From Stenotrophomonas sp. 169 (GTDB lineage: Bacteria > Pseudomonadota > Gammaproteobacteria > Xanthomonadales > Xanthomonadaceae), in NCBI RefSeq assembly GCF_014621775.1, contig NZ_CP061204.1, forward strand, positions 62,001 through 126,000: a DNA stretch of 64,000 nucleotides, in the 5' to 3' direction. Under the pieces are notes generated by a model, which searched no databases, was not told the DNA's origin, and saw only the letters and a program-made list of their open reading frames with translations. Shown here piece by piece: positions 17,713 through 25,899 of this stretch. Numbering within the stretch: the first letter of the stretch is position 1; every line of letters starts with the position of its first letter. The translations under genes and the position numbers were made by a program.

Positions 17713-19689
17713 ATGCACGGTCTCAATCCCCCCCAAAGCGCTGCGGTGCTGCATATCGAAGGCCCCTTGCTGGTGCTGGCCGGCGCCGGCAGTGGCAAGA
17801 CGCGTGTGATCGTGGAAAAGATCGCCCACCTGATCGGCTGCGGACGCTATCCCGCACGCCGGATCGCGGCCATCACCTTCACGAACAAGTCCGCCAAGGA
17901 AATGCGCGAGCGCGTGGGCAAGCGCCTGCGCGACCAGGATGCGGAGGACGTCACCATCTGCACCTTCCACGCACTGGGGTTGAAGTTCCTGCAGATCGAA
18001 CACGCGGCGGTGGGGTTGAAGCGTGGCTTCTCGATCTTCGATGCCGATGACAGCAATGCACAGGTGAAAGACCTGATGTACGGCGCCAAGCCGGATGACA
18101 TCGACGACGTGAAGAACCTGATCTCGCGTGCCAAGAATGCCGGGATGTCACCGGAACAGGCGATGCGCGAAGCGCGCAGCAACCGCGAAAAAGAAGCAGC
18201 GAGCGTGTACGAGCGCTACCAGTTGCGGCTGACCGCCTTCAATGCGGTCGACTTCGACGATCTGATCCGGCTGCCGGTGCAGGTGCTGGAGGAGAACCCG
18301 GACATCGCGGTGGCTTGGCGCGAGCGCATCGGCTACCTGCTGGTCGATGAGTGCCAGGACACCAACGACGCGCAGTACCGGCTGTTGAAGCAGTTGGCTG
18401 GCGAGAAGGGCAACTTCACCTGCGTGGGCGACGATGACCAGTCCATCTACGCTTGGCGGGGCGCCAATCCGGAGAACCTGCAGCAGATGGGGCGCGACTA
18501 TCCCGCCCTGCAGATCATCAAGCTGGAGCAGAACTACCGCTGCTCCAACCGGGTGCTGCGTGCGGCCAATGCGCTGATCGCCAACAACCCGCACGAGCAC
18601 CTGAAGAAGCTGTGGAGCGACCAGGCCGACGGCGAGCGCATCCGCGTGTGGGAATGCCGCAACAGCGAGCACGAAGCCGAGAAAGTCGCCGCGGAGATCG
18701 CCTATATCGCGCAGGCGCGGCAAGTGCCTTGGAGTGATTTCTGCATCCTGTTCCGCGGCAATTTCCAGTCACGCCCGCTGGAAAAGGCGATGCAGCTGGC
18801 GCGGGTGCCTTACCACCTGTCCGGTGGCACGGTGTTCCTGGAACGTCAGGAAGTCAAAGACACGCTGGCGTGGCTGCGGCTGCTGGTCAATCCGGACGAC
18901 GATACGGCCTTCATGCGCGCGGTGCAGGCACCCAAGCGCGATGTCGGCGCGGGCACGTTGGCCAAGCTGGCCGAGCTGGCCTCTGAAAAGGACATGCCGA
19001 TGGCGCAGGCGGCCGAGGCGCTCGGCGCGCTGCAGCAGTTGGCACCGCGCGCGGCCAACAGCCTGTCCCGGTTCACCGACATCCTGCGCGACCTGCGTGC
19101 GCAGACCCGTGAGATTTCCTCCGGCGACATGATCCGCAAGGTGGCCAAGGAGTCCGGGCTGCTGAGTGAGCTGCGCCAGCAGGCGAAGGAAGAGGCCACT
19201 TACCAGCGTCGTGCCAACAACATCGAGGAACTCGCGCAGTGGTTCGAGGGCGGCCCGCGCGGCGCGACTGCCGCCGACCTGGCCGGACAGTTGGCGCTGC
19301 TGTCGCGCAACGACAAGGACGACGGCGGCAACCAGGTCAGGATGATGACCCTGCACGCGTCCAAGGGGCTGGAATTCCCCTACGTTTTCATCGTTGGCTG
19401 CGAGGATGGCGTGCTGCCGCACCAGGTCAGCCTGGACGAGGGCACGCTGCAGGAAGAGCGGCGTCTGCTGTACGTGGGCATCACCCGCGCCAAGGTGCAG
19501 CTGTGGATGAGTCACAGCAAGCTGACGCGCAAGTTCGGCGAGCATGTACGGCTGAAGCCGAGCCGTTTCTTCGCCGAACTGCCGGCCGAAGAACTGCAGC
19601 GCGATGGGGCCGATCCGGTCGCCGACGCGGCACGCAAGAAAGAACGGGCATCGGCCGGGCTGGCGGCCATCCAGGCCTTGTTTGATTGA
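17713..19689 (+). CDS. rep: ATP-dependent DNA helicase Rep, 658 aa
   Basis: An SF1A 3'-5' helicase that helps replication forks past obstacles. ATG 17713 gives the usual MHGLNPPQSAAVLHIEGPLL start, Walker A AGAGSGKT at 23-30, motif II LLVDECQDTN near 211-220, motif III VGDDDQSIYAWRGA, motif IV QNYRCSNR, motif V TLHASKGLEFPYVF and motif VI LLYVGITRAK. A much longer open reading upstream runs antisense through tdk and is not real. The overall length matches Rep. Confidence 0.96.
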   Translation: MHGLNPPQSAAVLHIEGPLLVLAGAGSGKTRVIVEKIAHLIGCGRYPARRIAAITFTNKSAKEMRERVGKRLRDQDAEDVTICTFHALGLKFLQIEHAAVGLKRGFSIFDADDSNAQVKDLMYGAKPDDIDDVKNLISRAKNAGMSPEQAMREARSNREKEAASVYERYQLRLTAFNAVDFDDLIRLPVQVLEENPDIAVAWRERIGYLLVDECQDTNDAQYRLLKQLAGEKGNFTCVGDDDQSIYAWRGANPENLQQMGRDYPALQIIKLEQNYRCSNRVLRAANALIANNPHEHLKKLWSDQADGERIRVWECRNSEHEAEKVAAEIAYIAQARQVPWSDFCILFRGNFQSRPLEKAMQLARVPYHLSGGTVFLERQEVKDTLAWLRLLVNPDDDTAFMRAVQAPKRDVGAGTLAKLAELASEKDMPMAQAAEALGALQQLAPRAANSLSRFTDILRDLRAQTREISSGDMIRKVAKESGLLSELRQQAKEEATYQRRANNIEELAQWFEGGPRGATAADLAGQLALLSRNDKDDGGNQVRMMTLHASKGLEFPYVFIVGCEDGVLPHQVSLDEGTLQEERRLLYVGITRAKVQLWMSHSKLTRKFGEHVRLKPSRFFAELPAEELQRDGADPVADAARKKERASAGLAAIQALFD

Positions 19690-19729
19690 GTCAGTGGTGG
19701 CCACAATCGGCCATTCTCCCGTTCGTGGA

Positions 19730-20263
19730 ATGTCCGTGCAGATCGAGACCGAACGCCTCCGCCTGCGGCTGATCAGCCCCGCGCTGGATGCAGCGAACAC
19801 GCTGGCCCTGCTCAACGATCCCGGCTTCCTGCGTTTCATCGGTGATCGCGACGTGCGCACCGAGCAGCAGGCGCGTGACTACATCGCCACGCGCGTGCTG
19901 GCCAGCTACGCGCTGCACGGGTTCGGCATGTACGCGGTGGAGCGGAGTGCCGATGGCGCTTGGCTGGGCAATGCCGGGCTGGTGCGCCGCGATGGCCTGC
20001 CGGGGCCGGACATCGGCTATGCACTGCTGCAGGAGTACGCGGGCCAAGGCTACGCGGGCGAGGCGGCGCGCGCGGTGTTCAGCCATGCGCGCGGCGCGCT
20101 GGGCCTGCAGGACCTGTATGGCATCACGGACCCGGACAACCTGGCCTCGGCAGCGATCCTGCGCCGGTTGGGCATGCAGCAGCGCGGCCTGCTGCAGCTG
20201 CCCGGCAGCGAGGAGTGGGTGACCTGCTTCGCCACCCCGGGCGCGGCCTGCATCGCCGGATAG
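19730..20263 (+). CDS. GNAT family N-acetyltransferase, 177 aa
   Basis: A RimJ/RimL-type acetyltransferase: ETERLRLRLISP opening, IGYALLQEYAGQGYAGEAARA as the acetyl-CoA loop (Q/R-x-x-G-x-G/A type) and NLASAAILRRLGM near the end. The substrate cannot be told from sequence; relatives acetylate protein N-termini or small molecules. ATG 19730 lies 41 bases after rep, so the gene may be read from the same transcript. Confidence 0.9.
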   Translation: MSVQIETERLRLRLISPALDAANTLALLNDPGFLRFIGDRDVRTEQQARDYIATRVLASYALHGFGMYAVERSADGAWLGNAGLVRRDGLPGPDIGYALLQEYAGQGYAGEAARAVFSHARGALGLQDLYGITDPDNLASAAILRRLGMQQRGLLQLPGSEEWVTCFATPGAACIAG

Positions 20264-20323
20264 GGCCGGCGGCCGTGGCGGAATGCACGCCACCTGCGCA
20301 GCGGTTCAAAGCGCCGCTGCGCT

Positions 20324-20346
20324 CGCCGAGCATGGCTCGGCGCTAC
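20324..20346 (-). repeat. SMAG palindrome (left flank of minisatellite)
   Basis: A reverse-oriented GTAG palindrome (CGCCGAGCATGGCTCGGCGC core) immediately before the 24-base repeat array. It pairs with the forward copy at 20575-20598. Confidence 0.8.
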
Positions 20347-20352
20347 GGTGCA

Positions 20353-20566
20353 GTGCCGATGCACGTGGCGGGCGGTGCCGATGCCCGCGGCGTGCGCGGT
20401 GTCGATGCCCGCGGCGTGCGCGGTGTCGATGCCCGCGGCGTGCGCGGTGCCGATGCACGTGGCGTGCGCGGTGCCGATGCCCGCGGCGTGCGCGGTGTCG
20501 ATGCACGTGGCGTGCGCGGTGCCGATGCACGTGGCGTGCGCGGTGCCGATGCCCGCGGCGCGCGCG
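20353..20566. repeat. Nine-unit 24-base minisatellite
   Basis: A first 22-base unit is followed by eight 24-base units, all starting GTGCCGATG or GTGTCGATG and differing at two or three positions (GCCCGC or GCACGT; GTGCC or GTGTC). The unit is a multiple of 3, so several frames read through as periodic peptides such as GVRGVDAR, but there is no ribosome site or stable start and it is probably non-coding. It lies inside an inverted SMAG pair. Confidence 0.88.
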
Positions 20567-20574
20567 GTGTCGTG

Positions 20575-20633
20575 GTAGCGCCGAGCCATGCTCGGCGGAA
20601 TGTCTGATGCAGCCGACTGAAGTCGGCTCTACC
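20575..20633. repeat. Two SMAG palindromes of different subtypes
   Basis: A forward GTAGCGCCGAGCC-type copy at 20575-20598 closes the minisatellite, and a GACTGAAGTCGG-type copy in reverse orientation sits at 20610-20633. Confidence 0.78.
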
Positions 20634-20637
20634 GTAG

Positions 20638-20741
20638 TGCATCACCGCAGTGCGTCACCGCATTGCATCACCGCAGTGCGTCACCGCATTGCATCACCGC
20701 AGTGCATCACCGCAGCGTGTCAACGCAGTGCGTCCAGCTGC
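20638..20741. repeat. 13-base direct repeat array running into the yceH-like 3' end
   Basis: Six close copies of TGCATCACCGCAG or TGCGTCACCGCAT lie at 20638-20715, and two degenerate units follow to 20741. The stop codon of the minus-strand gene (20720-20722) lies in unit seven, so the array has eaten into or formed the gene's 3' end. Confidence 0.82.
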
Positions 20742-21370
20742 GCCTGCAGGTCGGCCACGGTCGCCTCCAGCTGTGCCACGCGCTCTGCCAACCCCGGATC
20801 CTGGCTGGCCGCCGATGCGGCGCCAGAGGCTGCGAAGCGCGCCGACAATGCCGCACCGTCCACGTCGCCGCACAGCAGGTGCATGTAACGATCTTCGCGC
20901 TGGCCAGCGGCACGCGGCAGCACCACGATCAGCTCGCGCTGTTGCAGGCGCTCGATCGCATGGCGTGCTTCGTCGCTGTCGCCGAACCGGTGCAGGCGTT
21001 CGGCACGGGTCACCAGTTCGCCAAGGGTCTGTGGGCCACGCAGCAGCAACAGGGCCAACAGCACCGTCTGCTGCCGGGTCAGGTCCAGGGCGGCCTGGAG
21101 ACGGTGTTCGTAGCGGTCGGCGCGGGAAGAGAAGTGCTGGCGGGCCAGGCCCATCGTCTCCAGCGCCCGCAATGCATGCTGCACGTTGCCCGCATCCAGG
21201 TTCATCAGCGGGTCGCGTGCGGTCTTCTGGTTGGCCGCCGACTGCGCCGCATTGACGGTCAAGGGGTAGGTGTCCGGCGTGGTCGCCTCCTTTTCCACCA
21301 GGCTGCCCAGCAGGCGCGCCTGTGCAGCATCCAACAGCGGGCGGGCGGGGGTGTCGAGGACGTCGGTCAT
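20720..21370 (-). CDS. YceH/UPF0502 (DUF480) family protein, 216 aa
   Basis: Two winged-helix-like DUF480 domains: [20 protein letters not shown] at about 18-37 is the family opening, and [19 protein letters not shown] marks the second. A short coiled coil closes the protein ([19 protein letters not shown]). The start at 21370 matches the family; a longer reading adds unconserved residues. Function is not established, though the fold suggests nucleic-acid binding. Its stop lies within a 13-base repeat array. Confidence 0.9.
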   Translation of the reverse strand: MTDVLDTPARPLLDAAQARLLGSLVEKEATTPDTYPLTVNAAQSAANQKTARDPLMNLDAGNVQHALRALETMGLARQHFSSRADRYEHRLQAALDLTRQQTVLLALLLLRGPQTLGELVTRAERLHRFGDSDEARHAIERLQQRELIVVLPRAAGQREDRYMHLLCGDVDGAALSARFAASGAASAASQDPGLAERVAQLEATVADLQAQLDALR

Positions 21371-21470
21371 GGAAGGCTCCGTACTGGTCAGGCGGACAGC
21401 CACCAAGCATAGCCCCTGCCTTTGACATCTTTGCCGTTAAAATGGGCCGGTTCTGTACATGGTGAAGCCA

Positions 21471-22385
21471 ATGCCTCGTCGTATCGCCCCTCTCTCCCTG
21501 TCCTTGCTCGCCCTGGCGACGTTGGGCCTGTCCGCCTGCAAGCGCGTCGACGCGCCGGCTGCCGATGCGGCACCCGTCGCGGTGGCGCCTGCGTCGCCGA
21601 GCATGGACAGCAGTGCCAATGACAACCTGAACGCGGTGCTGTGGGTGCAGCGGTCGGAAGAGTACAAGGCCGCTGCCGAACAGACCTACCGGGCGGCCGC
21701 CGATCGGCTGGATGCCGCGCTGAAGGAGGCGCACTGGGACGCACTGGTGCCGGAAGAGCGCGGTAACGAGGCCAAGGGGCTCAAGCCGGCGGTAGTGCTG
21801 GACCTGGACGAGACCGTGCTGGACAACTCGCCGTACCAGGCGCGGCTGGTTCGCGATGGCAAGGAATACGATGAGATGACGTGGGACCAGTGGGTGGCCG
21901 AAAAGAAGGCCAAGCCGGTCCCGGGCGTGGTCGACTTCGCCAAGGCCGCGACGGAAAAAGGCGTCACCCTGGTCTACATCTCCAATCGCGCCGTCCATCT
22001 GAAGGACGCCACCTTGGCCAACCTGCGTGCCGTCGGCCTGCCGGTGGCAGATGACAGCGTGTTCCTGGGCCTGGGCACCGTGGTGCCAGGCTGCGAGCAG
22101 GCCGGCAGCGAGAAGAACTGCCGTCGCCGCCTCGCAGGCCAGCAGTACCGCGTGCTGATGCAGTTCGGCGACCAGCTCGGCGATTTCGTTGAAGTCACCG
22201 CCAACACCCCGCAAGGCCGTGCCGCGCTGCTCGAGCAGTACCACGACTGGTTCGGTGAGCGCTGGTGGATGCTGCCCAACCCCACGTACGGCGGCTGGGA
22301 GCCGGCGCAGTTCAACAACGATTACAGCCAGCCACGCCAGGCGCGCCATGACGCCAAGCGCGCCGCATTGGACTACGCCCCATGA
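21471..22385 (+). CDS. HAD-type acid phosphatase, lipoprotein e(P4) family, 304 aa
   Basis: An outer-membrane-type 5'-nucleotidase/acid phosphatase. The lipoprotein signal LATLGLSAC gives Cys23. HAD motif I DLDETVLD carries Asp111 and Asp113, motif II is YISNR, and a later region [11 protein letters not shown] holds the motif III/IV acids. ATG 21471 with GGTGAAG upstream is preferred over ATG 21459. In Haemophilus the e(P4) protein dephosphorylates nicotinamide nucleotides; the substrate here is not known. The stop overlaps the pyrF start as ATGA, so the two are translationally coupled. Confidence 0.92.
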   Translation: MPRRIAPLSLSLLALATLGLSACKRVDAPAADAAPVAVAPASPSMDSSANDNLNAVLWVQRSEEYKAAAEQTYRAAADRLDAALKEAHWDALVPEERGNEAKGLKPAVVLDLDETVLDNSPYQARLVRDGKEYDEMTWDQWVAEKKAKPVPGVVDFAKAATEKGVTLVYISNRAVHLKDATLANLRAVGLPVADDSVFLGLGTVVPGCEQAGSEKNCRRRLAGQQYRVLMQFGDQLGDFVEVTANTPQGRAALLEQYHDWFGERWWMLPNPTYGGWEPAQFNNDYSQPRQARHDAKRAALDYAP

Positions 22386-23104
22386 GCCGCGGCCCGCTGC
22401 CGTTACGCGACGACGAACGCCTGATTTTCGCCCTGGACGTACCAGACCGCGTGCAGGCGCTGGAGTGGGTTGACCGCTTGGGCGACAGCGTGGGGTTCTA
22501 CAAGATCGGCATGGAACTGCTGGCGTCGGGCGAGTACTTCCAGGTGCTGGATGAATTGGCCCGCCGCGACAAGCGGGTCTTCGTTGATCTGAAGTTCTTC
22601 GATATTCCTGCCACCGCTGCGGCGGTGATCAAGCGGCTTTCGCAGTGGCCGGTGAGCTACTGCACCATCCATGGCTGGCATCCGGTGATGATGGAAGCCT
22701 GTACCGCGGTTGCAGGGGGCGACATGCGACTGCTGGCGGTCACCGTGCTGACCTCGATGGGGCGGGAAGATCTGGCGCAGATGGGCATCGACCGCGAGCC
22801 GGTGGATGTGGTCGTTGAACGCGCGCTGGCCGCCCAGGCCGCGGGCATCGATGGTGTCATTGCGTCGGGCCAGGAAGCCGCGCCGATCCGCGCGGCGACC
22901 GGTGCCGGGTTCTCCATCGTCTGCCCCGGCATCCGTCCCGGCGGCCCGGCAGGCGATGACCAGAAGCGCACCGTCGGGGTGTCCGAGGCCTTCCGCGACG
23001 GCGCCGATGCGATCGTTGTGGGGCGACCGATCCGGCTGGCAGCGGATCCGCAGGCGGCTGCACGCGGCATCCAGAAGGAAATCCACACCGCGCTGCGTCG
23101 CTGA
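22382..23104 (+). CDS. pyrF: Orotidine 5'-phosphate decarboxylase, 240 aa
   Basis: Converts OMP to UMP in the last step of pyrimidine synthesis. The catalytic [11 protein letters not shown] block has Asp69, Lys71 and Asp74; the phosphate-binding end reads [12 protein letters not shown]. The length is typical. It overlaps the upstream phosphatase gene by four bases, and a hairpin follows the stop. Confidence 0.97.
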   Translation: MSRGPLPLRDDERLIFALDVPDRVQALEWVDRLGDSVGFYKIGMELLASGEYFQVLDELARRDKRVFVDLKFFDIPATAAAVIKRLSQWPVSYCTIHGWHPVMMEACTAVAGGDMRLLAVTVLTSMGREDLAQMGIDREPVDVVVERALAAQAAGIDGVIASGQEAAPIRAATGAGFSIVCPGIRPGGPAGDDQKRTVGVSEAFRDGADAIVVGRPIRLAADPQAAARGIQKEIHTALRR

Positions 23105-23109
23105 CCGCT

Positions 23110-23132
23110 GCGGGACGCCCAGCGCGTCCCGC
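23110..23132. terminator. Hairpin terminator between pyrF and the truncated protease
   Basis: A perfect 9-pair stem GCGGGACGC/GCGTCCCGC with a 5-base loop begins 6 bases after the pyrF stop. It serves both convergent genes. No clear U run follows. Confidence 0.65.
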
Positions 23133-23149
23133 TTCCCGCGTTCAACGGA

Positions 23150-23614
23150 TCAACGGCCATCCCAGGTGCGGCGCTGGTCCTGCTCGAAGGCAGTGCCATC
23201 CAGGCCCAACAGCTGGACCGGTTGGATTCCGCTGACAGGTTGCTCCAGGCGCAGCAGGGCAACGTCTGGGCCGCCCTCCCTGTAGTCCGGGTGGGAATGA
23301 ATTTCCGCGATGCGATGCACCACGCCTTCGTCGCGGCCCAGATTTGTCTGGCCGACACGCACGACCGCCAGGTCGACCGTTACGCCCATGCAATGCGCTG
23401 CAGTCAGCACCCAGGAGGGCGAGATCAGGGTGCCGCCACACAAGTGCTGCTGACGTGGCGTGTCACCGACGGCGGGGACCTGGATGCTGACCATGAAGGG
23501 ATAGACGCCGGTGGGCGCGTCTTCGCCGCCGATGATGCGAGGCGCGGCCGCCGCCGCCTCTGAGAAAAGCGCAGTGAGACACAGGGCCGTTACCACTAAC
23601 GGGGTACGAGGCAT
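23150..23614 (-). pseudogene. Truncated trypsin-like protease (lacks catalytic Ser), 154 aa
   Basis: A signal peptide (1-24) is followed by the activation site RIIGGEDA, His74 in TAAHC and Asp117 in PDVALLRL. The frame then stops 37 residues later, before the domain that would carry GDSGGP. Only 45 bases remain before pyrF ends, so the 3' third is deleted rather than frameshifted. The neighbouring full-length paralogue (23651-24451) aligns over the shared part. It has an intact start and signal, so it could still be exported, but as a protease it should be dead. Confidence 0.8.
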
Positions 23615-23650
23615 AAGCGAATCCTCGGATAGGGAAATGGGGAAAAGCGG

Positions 23651-24451
23651 TCAATCACGCGTCCACACCGAGTGGATGAAGGTATCGATGTCAGCGGACG
23701 CCAGTCGTGCATAGACGCCGGGGGAATCGCCGCGCGCACAGCCGATACCCCAGCTCACCACACCCAACTGGGACCAGCTGCCGTCGGCGGCCTTCACGAA
23801 CAACGGGCCGCCAGAGTCGCCCTGGCACGCGTCCTTGCCCGCGCGGCTGGCGCACATTTCCCTGTCCCTATGGACCGTAGCGCGCCCTTCATACAGCGCC
23901 TGGCAGGCGCGGGTATCGATGAAGGGCACCTCGACGTGCTGCATGCGCGAAGGCGAGCTCCCGCTCGAAGACAGCCGACCCCAGCCGGCAACCGTCAGCA
24001 GCCGCCCCGGTACTTCGTAGCCGATGCCCTCGCCACGCGGCAGACGCACTGGCGTGATGCCCTGGACGGGCTTTTTCAGCTTCAGCAGCGCAACGTCGTT
24101 CGTACGGCCCGCGTATGCCGGATGGATGTGGATGGCGGCCACCGGATGATTGGTTCCGGTGCCGGCCTCCAGGTCGGTTTCCCCGGTGCGGATGAACAAG
24201 CGGGAGGCGGACGCGCCCAGCACGCAATGGGCGGCGGTCAGCGCCCACGAGGCCGAGATCAGGGAGGCACCGCAGATGTGGCCATAGCGGGGGTCGTCTG
24301 TTCCGGCGACCTGCAGGCTGGCCAGGAACGGGTAGCGTCCGTCGGGGACGTCTTCGCCCCCAACGATCGCGGGCTTTGCCAGTTGGGGGGAAGCCGCCAG
24401 GGCGGGGCCGGCAAGCAGACTGACCAGGAGGCAGGCAGGGATAAGGCGCAT
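23651..24451 (-). CDS. Secreted trypsin-like serine protease, 266 aa
   Basis: An S1 family endopeptidase. The signal peptide ends near residue 20 and a short propeptide precedes AIVGGEDV (new N-terminus near 29). The triad is His75 (TAAHC), Asp119 (NDVALLKL) and Ser213 (GDSGGP). Asp207, six residues before the Ser, equals Asp189 of trypsin and predicts cleavage after Arg or Lys. Six Cys residues fit three disulphides. The start at 24451 removes 22 unlikely residues of a longer reading. The truncated paralogue lies 36 bases downstream on the same strand. Confidence 0.93.
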   Translation of the reverse strand: MRLIPACLLVSLLAGPALAASPQLAKPAIVGGEDVPDGRYPFLASLQVAGTDDPRYGHICGASLISASWALTAAHCVLGASASRLFIRTGETDLEAGTGTNHPVAAIHIHPAYAGRTNDVALLKLKKPVQGITPVRLPRGEGIGYEVPGRLLTVAGWGRLSSSGSSPSRMQHVEVPFIDTRACQALYEGRATVHRDREMCASRAGKDACQGDSGGPLFVKAADGSWSQLGVVSWGIGCARGDSPGVYARLASADIDTFIHSVWTRD

Positions 24452-24948
24452 GAGTACACTCCCGTTACGACGGCGGTACGCCGACGCCGCCATTCCGCCG
24501 TAAAGAGGCCAGCCCAAGTGAGCACGGAGTCACTCTCTTCGTCCTCGCGGCCGCATCCCTACACGTCAAAGCGGCAGATGCATCCCAGCGTGCACCGCGT
24601 ACCCGCGTGATGCGTCCACGACGCAATCAGCTGCCATCAGCGCGGGGAGGGGCGGGATCACTGTGCCGCCGCGCAGGTGGCTAGCGACCGGCAACCCACT
24701 CCCCTTGATGGTCGAACGGCGACGGTGATGCGGTGCGCGCAGCCCGCGATCCGGTTGCCAGCCCAAGCCGGGTCGCCCCCCATGACCCGCCACCCCCGCA
24801 TGCCGCCGCCAGTGCGGGACCCCGTCTGCCCGGCACGCTTTGTGATCCAATGGTTTTTCACGACGAGGACGGCGCCGTTCGCGCCTGTCTTGCTGCCGCC
24901 ATGCATGACCGGTCAAGATGCAGGCCGGTCTGGGGAGTCCGAACAAAC
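24452..24948. other. 497-base divergent gap with no supported gene
   Basis: Between the protease and lipoprotein starts, only short overlapping frames with atypical Arg/His/Pro-rich translations are open. I see no repeat, tRNA or clear riboswitch. It must hold the two divergent promoters; its length leaves room for regulatory sites I cannot identify. Confidence 0.4.
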
Positions 24949-25899
24949 ATGTCGATCATGAAACGGCGTACACAGCGCCAGGCGTGGGCTTGCGGAGCCG
25001 TGCTGCTGCTCATGTTGGCCGCCTGCGGGCGCGACGCGGTGGATCCGGCGAAGCCGCCCGCCGAACCGGTTGCCGCCGTGCAGGCGATGGCCCGCGCCGT
25101 GGCCGCCAACGATCTGTTGGCCTATGCGCGGCTGTCCGTGCCGCCGGCCCAGTACCGCCGCCTGCAGGACGCCTGGGCCCAAGGGCACAGCCGTTGGCCA
25201 CTGACCGAGCTGCCGTTGCATGACCAGTTGCTGCCGATGTTGCAGGCGTTGTCGGCGCCGGACGGCAGCCAGCAGCTGCAGCGCAGCTTCGAGCGGCAAC
25301 TGGCTGGTCAGACCACCGCAGTGCGCCAGGCAGCGCAGTCCATGGGACTGTTCGGCGTGCAGTACCTTCGCCACGAGAACACGATCACGGCCAGCCAGCG
25401 CAGCCATTACATACAAGTGGTGGAAACCCTGGCGGGCTGGGCCGCAGATGCCCCGATCAGCGATCGCGCGCGTGCACGGGCCGCCATCACGGCGTTGACC
25501 GGCGCGGCGCGCGCCACCGGCATAAGCGATGACAGCCACCTGCAGCAGCACGGCATGGAAGGCAGTCTGCAGAAGCTCGGCCCCTTCATCGGCGTCTTGA
25601 AAGCGGTGATGGCGAGCTATGGACTGGACGTGGACGAATCGCTGCGGGAACTGACCGGCGACGTGCTGTCCCAGCAGGGCGACAATGCCCTGGTGCGGTT
25701 GCAGTACCCGCTGGCCGGACAGACCGTCAGCCTGCAGATCCCGCTCACCCGCCGCGAAGGCCACTGGTACCTCACCCGCACCTTGGCCGACACCGATGCC
25801 CTGCTGCGCAACGCCGACGCGGCGCAGGCTGAATCCGATGCCGCCATCGCTCCAGCCGATGAGACCGGGGCAGATGCAATGCCTCCGGCTAAGCCATAA
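24949..25899 (+). CDS. Lipoprotein of unknown function, 316 aa
   Basis: ATG 24949 gives a lipoprotein signal VLLLMLAAC with Cys26. The rest is mainly helical, with repeated QxL/AxA patterns and an end rich in Ala, Asp and Pro. I do not recognise a domain. Its stop overlaps the plsB start by one base (TAATG), so it is co-translated with PlsB and may have an envelope-lipid role, but that is inference from position only. Confidence 0.75.
   Translation: MSIMKRRTQRQAWACGAVLLLMLAACGRDAVDPAKPPAEPVAAVQAMARAVAANDLLAYARLSVPPAQYRRLQDAWAQGHSRWPLTELPLHDQLLPMLQALSAPDGSQQLQRSFERQLAGQTTAVRQAAQSMGLFGVQYLRHENTITASQRSHYIQVVETLAGWAADAPISDRARARAAITALTGAARATGISDDSHLQQHGMEGSLQKLGPFIGVLKAVMASYGLDVDESLRELTGDVLSQQGDNALVRLQYPLAGQTVSLQIPLTRREGHWYLTRTLADTDALLRNADAAQAESDAAIAPADETGADAMPPAKP

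Noticed and set aside
20348-20600. Periodic peptide frames in the minisatellite
   Set aside because: No ribosome site, several frames are open only because the unit is a multiple of three, and SMAG elements form the ends.
20638-20741. Possible CRISPR array
   Set aside because: The 13-base units are contiguous with no unique spacers and no cas genes are present.
24566-24946. 126-residue minus-strand frame in the protease-lipoprotein gap
   Set aside because: Composition is Arg/His/Gly-rich with no motif and no ribosome site; it would occupy the divergent promoter region.
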